A DNA stretch of 64,000 nucleotides from Streptomyces griseorubiginosus (GTDB taxonomy: Bacteria; Actinomycetota; Actinomycetes; Streptomycetales; Streptomycetaceae), in assembly GCF_001514195.1 (NCBI RefSeq), contig NZ_KQ948735.1, forward strand, positions 547,413-611,412, in the 5' to 3' direction. Made by a program: the position numbers and the translations under genes. A model generated the notes under the pieces. It worked only from the letters and a program-made list of their open reading frames with translations, searched no databases and was not told where the DNA came from. Below, one piece after another: positions 42,460 through 51,273 of the stretch; the stretch's first letter is position 1, and each line of letters opens with the position of its first letter.

Positions 42460-43344
42460 TTAAGTCACGGCCTTGACCTTGCGGTATGCGATCTCCGCCA
42501 GCCGTGCCTGGCCGTTCACGCTCGGATGGAACCAGTCCCAGTGACTGAGCTGGTCGGTGCCGAAGCGGTAGTCGTACACCGCGCCCCCGTCGTACCGGCA
42601 GTGCGCGTCCTTCGCGCACACCTGCTTCAGCACGGCGTTGTACTCCTCCACCCGCTTCTGCACGGTGTCCCGGCGCTCGGTCGCCGCCGCGTCCACGGCG
42701 TCCGCGTCGGCCAGCATCGACGGGCACACGCCGAGCTTCCACACCTGCTTGCCCAGCGGGTTGGTCCGCCCCTGGGACCACAGCCGCTTGAGGTTGGGCA
42801 CGCTCGCCACGTACACCTGCGCCTTCGGGGCCTTCCGGCGCAGCACGCTCAGGGCGTCCTCGAACCCGGCCCGGAACTCGGACACCGGGGTCATCGCCGC
42901 CGTGGAGTCCCGGCAGGCGTCGTTGGCACCCACCATCACCGTCACCAGCGCCGGCGCGCGCGAGGCCGCCTGGGACATCTGCGCGGACAGATCGGCCATC
43001 CGCGACCCGGACACCGCGTAGTTCCAGCTGCGCTCGGCCGCCCTGGCCTTCCCCAGCAGCCGTACGGCCAGCGAGTCGACCTGCGCGCTGCCCCCGGTGG
43101 CCCAGGAGACGTCGGGGCAGTCCGTCAGCACCCCGCACGCGTCGAAGCCACGGGTGATGGAGTCGCCGACGGCGGCCAGCGAGGCCGGGCTGCTGTCCCA
43201 GGCGGGCGTCGGCTTCGGCGAGGGCTTCGCCCTGGCGGTCGGCGCCGCCGAGTCGCCGCCCACGGCGTCGCACCCGGCGACGCCCACAAGAGCCGCGGTC
43301 AGGACGGCGGCGACGGCCCGCGAGCGATGGCCCTGCTTGCGCAT
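42460..43344 (-). CDS. SGNH/GDSL-family hydrolase lipoprotein
   Basis: 294 residues from ATG 43344. Signal peptide with lipobox GVAGC near residue 25, then a Pro/Ser linker. SGNH blocks: block I AAVGDSITRGF with nucleophile Ser, block III VMVGANDACRD with the Asn, block V DWFHPSVNGQARLAE with catalytic Asp and His. Several paired cysteines indicate an extracellular enzyme. Likely a lipase/esterase or carbohydrate deacetylase tethered to the membrane. Confidence 0.9.
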   Translation of the reverse strand: MRKQGHRSRAVAAVLTAALVGVAGCDAVGGDSAAPTARAKPSPKPTPAWDSSPASLAAVGDSITRGFDACGVLTDCPDVSWATGGSAQVDSLAVRLLGKARAAERSWNYAVSGSRMADLSAQMSQAASRAPALVTVMVGANDACRDSTAAMTPVSEFRAGFEDALSVLRRKAPKAQVYVASVPNLKRLWSQGRTNPLGKQVWKLGVCPSMLADADAVDAAATERRDTVQKRVEEYNAVLKQVCAKDAHCRYDGGAVYDYRFGTDQLSHWDWFHPSVNGQARLAEIAYRKVKAVT

Positions 43345-43594
43345 CCGTGGTGTTCCCCTCGTGAAATGGTGGTCCGTTCATAACAACGCGCCCGAGTTCC
43401 CGGCGGCCCCGAGGGAACGATCGGGACCCGTACTAGCGTCCTGCCGGGTGAATGGCGGGCGTTTCGGGGCATCGGGACCGACGGTACGTCACACTCCTTG
43501 CGCCGCCGCACGGTAGCCTCGCCCTCAACGTGGCCGGTCGGCATCGCCGCCGTGCCGGCCAGCAAGACCTGTCCCGCTCTGCCCGGAGGTCCCG

Positions 43595-44089
43595 GTGACG
43601 ACACGTGGAGTTCTGTACGTGCACTCCGCGCCGCGCGCGCTGTGCCCGCACGTCGAGTGGGCGATCGCCGGGGTGCTCGGCACGCGCGTCAACCTCGACT
43701 GGATCCGGCAGCCCGCCGCGCCCGGCACCTGGCGCTCGGAGTTCTCCTGGAAGGGCGAGGTCGGCACCGCGTCCAAGCTCGCGTCGGCGCTGCGGGGCTG
43801 GCACCTGCTGCGCTTCGAGGTCACGGCCGAGCCTTGCGCCACCGCCGAGGGCGAGCGCTACAGCTGCACCCCCGAACTGGGCATCTTCCACGCGGTCACC
43901 GGGATCCACGGCGACATCCTGATCCCGGAGGACAGGTTGAGGGCAGCCCTCACGCGCTCCCAGCGGGGAGAGACGGACCTGGAGGCCGAGCTGTCCAAGC
44001 TCCTCGGCAAGCCCTGGGACGACGAGCTGGAGCCGTTCCGGTACGCCGGCGAGGGAGCCCCGGTCCGCTGGCTGCACCAGGTGGTGTGA
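43595..44089 (+). CDS. DUF3145 protein
   Basis: 164 residues from GTG 43595 with CGGAGGT upstream. Highly conserved actinobacterial family: TTRGVLYVHSAPRALCPHVEWAIAGVLG at the start, SWKGEVGTASKLASALRGWHLLRFEV and WLHQVV at the end. Usually found beside the fatty-acid synthase genes, as here (convergent with fabF), which hints at a link to that pathway, but no function is known. Confidence 0.9.
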   Translation: MTTRGVLYVHSAPRALCPHVEWAIAGVLGTRVNLDWIRQPAAPGTWRSEFSWKGEVGTASKLASALRGWHLLRFEVTAEPCATAEGERYSCTPELGIFHAVTGIHGDILIPEDRLRAALTRSQRGETDLEAELSKLLGKPWDDELEPFRYAGEGAPVRWLHQVV

Positions 44090-44091
44090 AG

Positions 44092-44109
44092 GCGCCCCTT
44101 CAGGGGCGC
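44092..44109. terminator. Terminator between DUF3145 and fabF
   Basis: GCGCCCCT-TC-AGGGGCGC is a perfect 18-nt palindrome 3 nt after the DUF3145 stop; its right half runs into the dispersed GGGGCGCGGGGAAC repeat. Confidence 0.7.
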
Positions 44110-44130
44110 GGGGAACGGCGCGACCAGCCC
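44102..44130. repeat. Dispersed Streptomyces repeat, copy 2
   Basis: AGGGGCGCGGGGAACGGCGC continuing to GACCAGCCC: same element as the right arm at 30912 with one substitution (ACGG for ACTG). Intergenic, at a terminator. Confidence 0.8.
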
Positions 44131-44201
44131 CCACCGACCCGCAGACGAAAAGCGGCCCGGCCTCCATCTGGAGACCGGGCCCATTTCGGCTGACGGCGTT
44201 C

Positions 44202-45482
44202 TCAGACCGTCCGGAACGCCAGCACCACGTTGTGCCCGCCGAAGCCGAACGAGTCGTTCAGCGCGGCGATACGGCCCTCCACGGGCAGCTTGCGCGCCTC
44301 GCCGCGGACGACGTCGGCGTTGGCCTCCGCCTCCGGGTCGAGGTTCTCGACGTTGATGGTCGGCGGAGCCACCCGGTGGTACAGGGCGAGGACGGTCGCG
44401 ACCGTCTCGATGCCACCGGCGCCACCCAGCAGGTGACCGGTCATCGACTTGGTCGCCGAGACCGCCATGTGGTCGGCGTCGTCCCCGAACACCTTGCGCA
44501 GCGCCTTGAGTTCGGCGATGTCACCGGCCGGCGTCGACGTGGCGTGCGCGTTGACGTGCACGATCTCCGCCGGGTTCAGGTCGGTGTTCTCGAGCAGGTG
44601 CTGGAGGGCGGCCGAGATGCCGCGGCCCTCCGGCTCGGGCTGCACGATGTCGTGGGCGTCGGCGGAGATGCCCTGGCCGACCGCCTCGGCGTACACCCGG
44701 GCCCCGCGCCTGGCGGCGTGCTCCGCGGACTCCAGGACGACCACACCCGCACCCTCGCCGAGGACGAAGCCGTCCCGGGCGGTGTCGTAGGGACGCGAGG
44801 CGCCCTGCGGGTCGTCGTTGTTCTTGGACATCGCCATCATGTTGCCGAACGCGGCGATGGGCAGCGGGTGGATCGCCGCCTCGGTGCCACCGGCGACGAC
44901 GATGTCGGCGCGGCCGGTGCGGATCATCTCGATGGCGTAGCCGATGGCCTCGGCGCCCGAGGCGCACGCGGAGACCGGCGTGTGCACGCCCGCACGGGCG
45001 CCCACCAGCAGGCCCACGTTGGCCGAGGGACCGTTCGGCATGAGCATGGGAACGGTGTGCGGGGAGACGCGGCGGACGCCCTTCTCCTTCAGCACGTCGT
45101 ACTGGTCCAGGAGGGTCGTCACACCGCCGATGCCGGAGGCGATGACGGCGCCGAGGCGGTCCGGGTCGACGTCGCCGACCGAGCCCTCCTCACCGGCCTT
45201 GCCCTCGAAGCCCGCGTCGGCCCACGCCTCCTTGGCGGCGACCAGCGCGAACTGTGCCGAGCGGTCGAGGCGCCGGGCCTGCGGCCGCGGGATCACCTCG
45301 GTCGGCTCCACGGCGACGGGCGCCGCGATACGGACCGCCTGGTCGGCGGCCCACTCCTGCTCGAGGGGCTTGACGCCGGACTTGCCGGCGACCAGACCCT
45401 CCCAGGTAGAGGCTGCGTCGCCACCCAGCGGTGTGGTTGCGCCGATACCGGTGACGACCACGGTGCGATTGGTCGGGCTCAC
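44202..45482 (-). CDS. fabF: Beta-ketoacyl-ACP synthase II
   Basis: 426 residues from GTG 45482, with GGAGA about 10 nt upstream. Condenses malonyl-ACP with growing acyl-ACP in type II fatty acid synthesis. Nucleophile Cys in PVSACASGAEAIGYA, the two catalytic His in VNAHATSTPAGD and ATKSMTGHLLGGAGG, and the C-terminal NDSFGFGGHNV loop. Last gene of the fabD-fabH-acpP-fabF operon, 85 bp after acpP. Confidence 0.95.
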   Translation of the reverse strand: MSPTNRTVVVTGIGATTPLGGDAASTWEGLVAGKSGVKPLEQEWAADQAVRIAAPVAVEPTEVIPRPQARRLDRSAQFALVAAKEAWADAGFEGKAGEEGSVGDVDPDRLGAVIASGIGGVTTLLDQYDVLKEKGVRRVSPHTVPMLMPNGPSANVGLLVGARAGVHTPVSACASGAEAIGYAIEMIRTGRADIVVAGGTEAAIHPLPIAAFGNMMAMSKNNDDPQGASRPYDTARDGFVLGEGAGVVVLESAEHAARRGARVYAEAVGQGISADAHDIVQPEPEGRGISAALQHLLENTDLNPAEIVHVNAHATSTPAGDIAELKALRKVFGDDADHMAVSATKSMTGHLLGGAGGIETVATVLALYHRVAPPTINVENLDPEAEANADVVRGEARKLPVEGRIAALNDSFGFGGHNVVLAFRTV

Positions 45483-45567
45483 GGGAAATCTTTCTCCAAC
45501 GGTACGAGGATTAAGCGGCGCCACCGCCGGGTGGCGGGGCCGGTCAGCGTCCGGCCCAAGCAGGGGC

Positions 45568-45816
45568 TCAGGCCTGGTGCTTGAGGATGTAGTCGGTCGC
45601 GTCGCCGACCGTCTTGAGGTTCTTGACGTCGTCGTCCGGGATCTTGACGTCGAAGCGCTCTTCGGCGGCGACGACGACCTCGACCATGGACAGCGAGTCG
45701 ACGTCCAGGTCGTCGGTGAAGGACTTGTCCAGCTGGACGTCCTCAACCGGGATGCCGGCGATCTCGTTCACGATGTCGGCGAGACCGGCGACGATCTCTT
45801 CCTGAGTGGCGGCCAT
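45568..45816 (-). CDS. acpP: Acyl carrier protein
   Basis: 82 residues, very acidic, four-helix ACP. The phosphopantetheine Ser is in DDLDVDSLSMVEVV; helix III contains ERFDVKIPDDD. Carries acyl chains for FabD, FabH and FabF, between whose genes it lies. Confidence 0.97.
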   Translation of the reverse strand: MAATQEEIVAGLADIVNEIAGIPVEDVQLDKSFTDDLDVDSLSMVEVVVAAEERFDVKIPDDDVKNLKTVGDATDYILKHQA

Positions 45817-45894
45817 GTTGGCGCTCCTTCGTTTTCTTATCCAGAGGGTTGGCAGTGTTTTCCGTCCCGGACCGGTCGATCCGGCACGGAGTGC

Positions 45895-46893
45895 CTAGGG
45901 GAGGGTAACGACAGTGGCGGCGTAGACGAGACCCGCCCCGAATCCGATGACGAGCGCGGTGTCGCCGCTCTTCGCCTCGCCGGTCGCCAGAAGCCGCTCC
46001 ATGGCGAGCGGGATCGAGGCGGCCGAGGTGTTGCCGGTGGTGCGGACGTCACGCGCGACCGTGACGTGCTCCGGCAGCTTCAGCGTCTTCACCATCGAGT
46101 CGATGATCCGCTCGTTGGCCTGGTGGGGGATGAAGACGTCCAGGTCGTCCGGGCTGATCCCGGCCGCGTCCAGCGCCTGCTGGGCGACCTTCGCCATCTC
46201 GAACACGGCCCAGCGGAACACCGCCTGGCCCTCCTGCGTGATCGCAGGGAACTTGTCGGTGGAGCTGTCGTACTCGTTCCACGCCACGGTCTGCTTGATC
46301 GTCTCGGACTTGTCGCCCTCGGAACCCCAGACCGTGGGGCCGATGGCCGGCTCCTGTGAGGGCCCCACGACGACCGCGCCGGCGCCGTCGCCGAACAGGA
46401 AGGCGGTGGCCCGGTCCTCCAGGTCGGTCAGGTCGCTCAGCCGCTCGACGCCGATCACCAGCACGTACTCCGCGCTGCCCTCGACGATCATGCCCTTGGC
46501 GAGCGTGAGGCCGTAGCCGAAGCCCGCGCAGCCCGCGGAGATGTCGAACGCGGCGGCCTTGTCCGTGCCCAGCTTGTCGGCGATCTCGGTCGCCACGGCC
46601 GGGGTCTGCTTGAAGTGCGAGACGGTCGAGACGATCACGCCGCCGATCTGCTCGGCGGAGATCCCGGCGTCGGCGATCGCCTTGCCGGACGCCTCGATCG
46701 ACATGGCGGCGACGGTCTCCTCGTCGTTCGCCCAGTGCCGGGTCTGGATGCCGGAGCGCGAGCGGATCCACTCGTCGGAGGAGTCGATCGTCTCGAGGAT
46801 CACCTCGTTCGGCACGACCCGGGTCGGGCGGTAGCCGCCGACCCCGAGGATGCGCGCGTACGGGGCGCCCTTGCTGGGCTTGATCTTCGACAT
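45895..46893 (-). CDS. fabH: Beta-ketoacyl-ACP synthase III
   Basis: 332 residues from ATG 46893 (AAGGAG about 9-10 nt upstream); a start at 46917 would overlap fabD. Starts chain elongation by joining acyl-CoA primers to malonyl-ACP; in Streptomyces it sets the branched-chain fatty acid pattern. Catalytic Cys in DISAGCAGFGYG, His in FIPHQANERI, Asn in RTTGNTSAAS. 16 bp separate it from fabD. Confidence 0.95.
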   Translation of the reverse strand: MSKIKPSKGAPYARILGVGGYRPTRVVPNEVILETIDSSDEWIRSRSGIQTRHWANDEETVAAMSIEASGKAIADAGISAEQIGGVIVSTVSHFKQTPAVATEIADKLGTDKAAAFDISAGCAGFGYGLTLAKGMIVEGSAEYVLVIGVERLSDLTDLEDRATAFLFGDGAGAVVVGPSQEPAIGPTVWGSEGDKSETIKQTVAWNEYDSSTDKFPAITQEGQAVFRWAVFEMAKVAQQALDAAGISPDDLDVFIPHQANERIIDSMVKTLKLPEHVTVARDVRTTGNTSAASIPLAMERLLATGEAKSGDTALVIGFGAGLVYAATVVTLP

Positions 46894-46909
46894 GCTCTCG
46901 TGCTCCTTC

Positions 46910-47839
46910 TCAGGCACCGTGCTCGGCGATGAGCTCGCGAGCAGCGTCGAGGTCGTCGGGGGTCTTGAGCGCCAGCGTGGTCACACCGGGCAGCGCGCGC
47001 TTGGCGAGGCCGACCAGCGTGCCGCCGGGGGACACCTCGATGAGCGCGGTGGCGCCGAGCTCCTTGAAGGTCTCCATGCACAGGTCCCAGCGGACCGGGT
47101 TGGCGACCTGGCCGACCAGCCGCTCCAGCACCTCGGCGCCGGTGGCGACGGCCTGGCCGTCCTTGTTGGAGACGTACGTGACCGTCGGGTCGGCCGGGGT
47201 CAGGTCGGCGGCGGCCTTGGCCAGCGCGTCGACCGCGGGGGCCATGTGGTGCGTGTGGAAGGCGCCGGCGACCTTGAGCGGGACGACCTTGCGGACACCC
47301 TCGGGCTTGTCGTCGTTCAGCGCGGCGAGCTGCTCCAGCGTGCCCGCGGCGACGATCTGACCGGCGCCGTTGACGTTCGCCGGGGTCAGGCCCAGCTTCT
47401 CCAGGTGCGCGACGGAGACCTCCGGGTCGCCGCCGAGCAGCGCCGACATGCCGGTCTCGGTGATCGCGGCGGCGTCGGCCATTGCCAGGCCCCGCTTGCG
47501 GACGAGGGTGAGGGCGGCGGTGTCGTCCAGGACGCCCGCGAAGGAGGCGGCGGTGATCTCACCGACGCTGTGCCCGGCGACCGCTCCGGGGGCGATGTCG
47601 GCGATGGCACCGAGTGCCGAGGCGGACAGGATCCCGGCCGCGACCAGCAGCGGCTGGGCCACCGAGGTGTCCCGGATGGCGTCGGCGTCGGCCTGTGTGC
47701 CGTAGTGGGCGAGATCCAGTCCGATGGCGTCGGACCACGCGGCGACGCGGTCCGCGGCACCGGGGAGTTCGAGCCAGGGGGTCAGGAAGCCGGGCGTCTG
47801 GGCGCCCTGGCCGGGAGCGACGAGTACGAGCACTCTCAC
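46910..47839 (-). CDS. fabD: Malonyl-CoA:ACP transacylase
   Basis: 309 residues from GTG 47839 (another in-frame GTG two codons later is possible; the ribosome site AGAGAG is weak). Moves malonyl from CoA to ACP. Nucleophile Ser in AGHSVGEITAA, His in GAFHTHHM, Gln in PGQGAQ. First gene of the operon and directly downstream of the activator gene fasR. Confidence 0.95.
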   Translation of the reverse strand: MRVLVLVAPGQGAQTPGFLTPWLELPGAADRVAAWSDAIGLDLAHYGTQADADAIRDTSVAQPLLVAAGILSASALGAIADIAPGAVAGHSVGEITAASFAGVLDDTAALTLVRKRGLAMADAAAITETGMSALLGGDPEVSVAHLEKLGLTPANVNGAGQIVAAGTLEQLAALNDDKPEGVRKVVPLKVAGAFHTHHMAPAVDALAKAAADLTPADPTVTYVSNKDGQAVATGAEVLERLVGQVANPVRWDLCMETFKELGATALIEVSPGGTLVGLAKRALPGVTTLALKTPDDLDAARELIAEHGA

Positions 47840-47899
47840 ACTCTCTCTTGAGGGCGGCCCAAGCCGCCCGTGGGGACAGGGACGAAGAACGTGTGGGGG

Positions 47900-47920
47900 T
47901 TTTGTTGGCCCCCGACAAAA
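47900..47920. promoter_or_regulatory. Inverted repeat in the fab promoter, candidate FasR site
   Basis: TTTTGT (47900-47905), 9-nt spacer, ACAAAA (47915-47920): perfect 6-bp arms in the 83-bp gap between fasR and fabD, about 60-80 nt before fabD. An AT-rich dyad in a GC-rich gap at the expected distance for an activator. Confidence 0.55.
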
Positions 47921-47922
47921 GC

Positions 47923-49128
47923 CTAGGGCTGGAGATCACCGTCGGCCAGACGCCCCAGGATGAGCGCGATCCGCAGGGTGAACGCCGACCGTACATCGGA
48001 AGGCGACCATCCGGTGACGTCAGTCACACGTCGAAGCCGGTAGCGCACGGTGTTGGGATGCACGAAAAGCATCCGGGCCGCACCCTCCAGACTGGACGCC
48101 TGTTCGAGGTAGACGGACAGGGTTTCGAGGAGCGCGGAACCGGCCTCCTCCAGCGGTCTGTAGATCTCCTCCACCAGCTGCTCGCGCGCACTGGGATCAC
48201 CGGCCATCGCGCGTTCCGGAAGCAGGTCGTCCGCCAGCACCGGGCGCGGGGCGTCCTGCCAGGCCGAACACGCCTTCAGCCCCGCGGCGGCCGCCTGCGC
48301 GGACCGGGTCGCGGCCAGCAGATCGGGGACGACGGGACCGGCGACCACCGGTCCGGCCGCATACGGTCCGATCAGCGACTTGGCCACGGCCAGCGGGTTG
48401 TCGCTGCCGCCCGCGATGACGACGAGCCGCGCTCCGAGCACCCCGGTCAGCACCTGGAGCTTGGCGTGCCGGGCGGCCCGCCGGATGGCCTCCACGGTCA
48501 GCTCGGAGTCCCCGTCGGGGGCCGTGCCCAGCACCACGCACACGTGCTCCGGGGCGTTCCAGCCCAGCGCCGCCGCCCGGCTCACGGCCCCCTCGTCGGC
48601 CTCCCCGCTCAGCACGGCGTTCACCACCAGGGACTCCAGGCGGGCGTCCCAGGCACCGCGTGCCTCGGCGGCCTGGGCGTAGACCTGGGCGGTGGCGAAG
48701 GCGATCTCACGGGCGTAGACCAGCAGGGCCTCGCGCAGCACGGACTCGTCACCGGGGGCCGCGACCTCGTCGATCGCGCTCTCCATCACCTCGATCGTGG
48801 TGCGCACCATCTCCACGGTCTGCCGCAGCGTGATGGCCCGGGTCAGCTCCCGGGGAGCGGTGCCGAACACGTCGGTGGAGATGGCCTGCGGGGCGTCCGG
48901 CTGCCGGAACCACTCGGTGAAGGCCGCGATACCGGCCTGGGCGACCAGCCCGATCCAGGAACGGTTCTCCGGGGGCATCGCCCGGTACCACGGCAGCGTC
49001 TCGTCCATCCGCGCGATGGCCTGCTGGGCCAGCGACCCGGACGACTTCTCCAGCCGCTTCAGGGTCGCGGCGTGAGCATGGACGACGGACGCGGCGGGAT
49101 CGGACTTGCGGAGTTCGGGTTCGGGCAC
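47923..49128 (-). CDS. fasR: PucR-family activator of fatty acid synthesis (FasR)
   Basis: 401 residues. C-terminal PucR helix-turn-helix (LEGAARMLFVHPNTVRYRLRRVTDVTGWSPSDVRSAFTLRIAL) with a GGDEF-like central domain (VCVVLGTAPDGDSELTVEAIRR to LVVIAGGSDN). In S. coelicolor the gene at this exact place, directly upstream of fabD, encodes FasR, which activates the fab operon. Same strand and 83 bp before fabD here, so the same role is very likely. The name rests on family and synteny. Confidence 0.9.
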   Translation of the reverse strand: MPEPELRKSDPAASVVHAHAATLKRLEKSSGSLAQQAIARMDETLPWYRAMPPENRSWIGLVAQAGIAAFTEWFRQPDAPQAISTDVFGTAPRELTRAITLRQTVEMVRTTIEVMESAIDEVAAPGDESVLREALLVYAREIAFATAQVYAQAAEARGAWDARLESLVVNAVLSGEADEGAVSRAAALGWNAPEHVCVVLGTAPDGDSELTVEAIRRAARHAKLQVLTGVLGARLVVIAGGSDNPLAVAKSLIGPYAAGPVVAGPVVPDLLAATRSAQAAAAGLKACSAWQDAPRPVLADDLLPERAMAGDPSAREQLVEEIYRPLEEAGSALLETLSVYLEQASSLEGAARMLFVHPNTVRYRLRRVTDVTGWSPSDVRSAFTLRIALILGRLADGDLQP

Positions 49129-49220
49129 GTGGACAAGACTGCCTTATCCGGACGTCAGTGCGCGCCGCCGGGGTTGTGCTTGACGGTCCGGACATGTCGC
49201 CGCGGGTCTACCGTGGTCCC

Positions 49221-49874
49221 GTGACGGACGTGTGGCGCGCTGCGGAGCGTTATCCAGGTGGGGATCCCGGGGCCGGTATCGAGTCGTGGCACGCCTTCTC
49301 GTTCGGGCCGCACTACGATCCCGGCAATCTGCGGTTCGGCGCGCTGATCGCGTGCAACGAGGAGCGGCTGGTGCCCGGTGCCGGGTTCGACGAGCACCCG
49401 CACAGCCACACCGAGATCGTGACCTGGGTGGTCGAGGGGGAGCTCACGCACCGCGACTCCACCGGGCACGAGACGGTCGTACGGGCCGGAGACGTGCAGC
49501 GGCTCAGCGCCGCCGCGGGCGTGCGGCACGTCGAGCGCAACGACGCCGACACCCCGCTGACCTTCGTGCAGACCTGGCTGGCACCCCTGGAGCCGGGCGG
49601 CGAGCCGTCGTACGAGATCGTCCGGGGGATCGCCGACTCGACGCCGTACGCGATCCCGGAGGCCGGCGCGATGCTGCACGTGCGGCGGCTGGCCGCGGGG
49701 GAGCGGACCGCGGTGCCGGACGGGCCGTTCGTCTACGTCCACGTCGTGCGCGGAGACGTGCGGCTGGACGGCGAGGAGCTGGGCCCCGGTGACGCGGCCC
49801 GGGTCACCGACGCGAAGGAACTGGACGCGGTGGCGGTGACCGGGGCCGAACTGCTGCTGTGGGAGATGTCCTAG
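49221..49874 (+). CDS. Pirin family protein (YhhW-like)
   Basis: 217 residues from GTG 49221: the product then begins like YhhW (IESWHAFSFGPHYDPGNLRFGAL), and TACCGT 6 nt upstream with no ribosome site suggests a leaderless mRNA. Bicupin fold with metal ligands in FDEHPHSHTEIVTWV and a downstream Glu/His (RHVERND). Members can be quercetin dioxygenases or transcription cofactors. The last 4 bp overlap the convergent serine hydrolase. Confidence 0.88.
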   Translation: MTDVWRAAERYPGGDPGAGIESWHAFSFGPHYDPGNLRFGALIACNEERLVPGAGFDEHPHSHTEIVTWVVEGELTHRDSTGHETVVRAGDVQRLSAAAGVRHVERNDADTPLTFVQTWLAPLEPGGEPSYEIVRGIADSTPYAIPEAGAMLHVRRLAAGERTAVPDGPFVYVHVVRGDVRLDGEELGPGDAARVTDAKELDAVAVTGAELLLWEMS

Positions 49875-50686
49875 AGCTCGGAGCGCACCGCGTCGGTGAA
49901 GGGCGGCCACGCCTCGACCGCCCAGGGCCCGAAGGCGCGGTCGGTCAGGGCCACGCAGGCCGCCCGCGCGTCCGGGTCGATCCACAGGAACGTACCGGAC
50001 TGGCCGAAGTGCCCGAAGGTGCGCGGTGAGGACGAGGAGCCCGTCCAGTGCGGGGACTTGGAGTCGCGGATCTCGAAGCCCAGGCCCCAGTCGTTGGGGT
50101 TCTGGTGGCCGTAGCCGGGCAGCACGCCCTTCGTGCCCGGGTACTGGACCGTCATCGCCTCGGCGACCGTGCGCGGGTCCAGCAGCCGCGGCGCCTGCAC
50201 CTCCGCGGCGAACCGGAGCAGGTCCTCGACCGTCGAGACCCCGTCCTTCGCCGGGGAGCCCGTGAGCGACGTCGACGTCATGCCCAGCGGCTCCAGGACC
50301 GCCTGCCGCAGGTACTCCGCGAACGGGATGTCCGTGGCCTTGGCGAGATGGTCGCCGAGCTGCTCGAACCCGGCGTTCGAGTACAGCCGCCGCTCCCCGG
50401 GCGGGGCGGTGACCCGGTGCTCGTCGAAGGCCAGCCCCGAGGTGTGCGCGAGCAGATGCCGCACGGTCGACCCGCTCGGCCCGGCCGGCTCGTCGAGCTC
50501 GATCGCGCCCTCCTCGTACGCGACGAGGACGGCGTAGGCCGCGAGCGGCTTGGTGACCGAGGCCAGCGGGAAGCGGTGGGTCACCGGACCGTGGGTGCCG
50601 AGGACCGTGCCGTCGGCCCGCACCACCCCCGCCGCGGAGGTGGGAACCGGCCAGTTCTCGATCAGCGCGAGGCTCTGCAACGACAT
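49871..50686 (-). CDS. Serine hydrolase, beta-lactamase class C fold
   Basis: 271 residues, no signal peptide. Active-site SVTKPL near residue 43, Tyr motif YSNAGFEQLG near 102, HLLAHTSGLAFDE and the HFGQSGTFLWIDP region as third motif. Shorter than typical esterases, probably a small D-Ala-peptidase/esterase type. Tail-to-tail overlap with the pirin gene. Confidence 0.85.
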   Translation of the reverse strand: MSLQSLALIENWPVPTSAAGVVRADGTVLGTHGPVTHRFPLASVTKPLAAYAVLVAYEEGAIELDEPAGPSGSTVRHLLAHTSGLAFDEHRVTAPPGERRLYSNAGFEQLGDHLAKATDIPFAEYLRQAVLEPLGMTSTSLTGSPAKDGVSTVEDLLRFAAEVQAPRLLDPRTVAEAMTVQYPGTKGVLPGYGHQNPNDWGLGFEIRDSKSPHWTGSSSSPRTFGHFGQSGTFLWIDPDARAACVALTDRAFGPWAVEAWPPFTDAVRSEL

Positions 50687-50705
50687 GCCGTCGAGGTTAA
50701 GCCGC

Positions 50706-51176
50706 TCACAGCTTCAGGATCATCGTGGGGTCCGGCTTGGTGACGAACCCGAGGTCGCTGTAGAGCGGCTCGGCCTCCGGGGACGCGGTCAGCATGACCT
50801 GTCCGGCACCCCGCTCGCGGAACCACGCCAGCAGTTCGTCCATGCACGCCCGCGCGTACCCCCGCCGCCGGGCGCCCGGATCGGTGGCGACGCTGAAGAC
50901 GTACCCGGCGAGACCGTGCGGGTTGCCCGCCTTGCCGATCCGGTAGTCGAGGGTCCCGACCACCAGCGCGGCCAACGCCCCCGGCCGGTCCGGGTGATCG
51001 ACGACGAAGGCCGCGAAGTCCCCGTCCGGCTCGCCCAGTCTCTCCCGCAGCGACGGCAGCGCCTCGGCGTGCCACCCCATGGAGGCGTCCCCGCCGGGCA
51101 GCGCGTCGATCATCACCTGGCGCAGCCGCAGCACTTCCTCGGCGTCCTCGGGCAGGGCCCGGCGTACGAGACTCAT
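50706..51176 (-). CDS. GNAT family N-acetyltransferase
   Basis: 156 residues from ATG 51176. Acetyl-CoA site in VFSVATDPGARRRGYARACMDELL, then ERGAGQVMLTASPEAEPLYSDLGF. An N-terminal acidic helix (LPEDAEEVLRLRQVMID) is typical. Substrate unknown. It lies 19 bp downstream of the serine hydrolase start on the same strand and is divergent from the MerR gene. Confidence 0.88.
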   Translation of the reverse strand: MSLVRRALPEDAEEVLRLRQVMIDALPGGDASMGWHAEALPSLRERLGEPDGDFAAFVVDHPDRPGALAALVVGTLDYRIGKAGNPHGLAGYVFSVATDPGARRRGYARACMDELLAWFRERGAGQVMLTASPEAEPLYSDLGFVTKPDPTMILKL

Positions 51177-51235
51177 GTCCCGCAGGCTAGTCACCCGGTC
51201 CGTGCGCGGTCCTGCCGATTTCTTACCGGTACCGC

Positions 51236-51266
51236 TTGCTTGGAGTGCACTCCAAGGCCATAGCGT
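51236..51266 (+). promoter_or_regulatory. MerR-type promoter with 19-bp spacer and 18-bp palindrome
   Basis: TTGCTT (51236-51241), 19-nt spacer, TAGCGT (51261-51266); CTTGGAGTGCACTCCAAG (51239-51256) is a perfect palindrome in the spacer. The ATG follows the -10 after 7 nt. This is the classic layout of a MerR-activated promoter with autoregulation. Confidence 0.8.
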
Positions 51267-51273
51267 TGAGGTC

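Noticed and set aside
49180..49214. TTGACG/TACCGT promoter for the pirin gene
   Set aside because: Spacer is 23 nt, too long for a standard sigma-70-type promoter; only the -10-like box was used.
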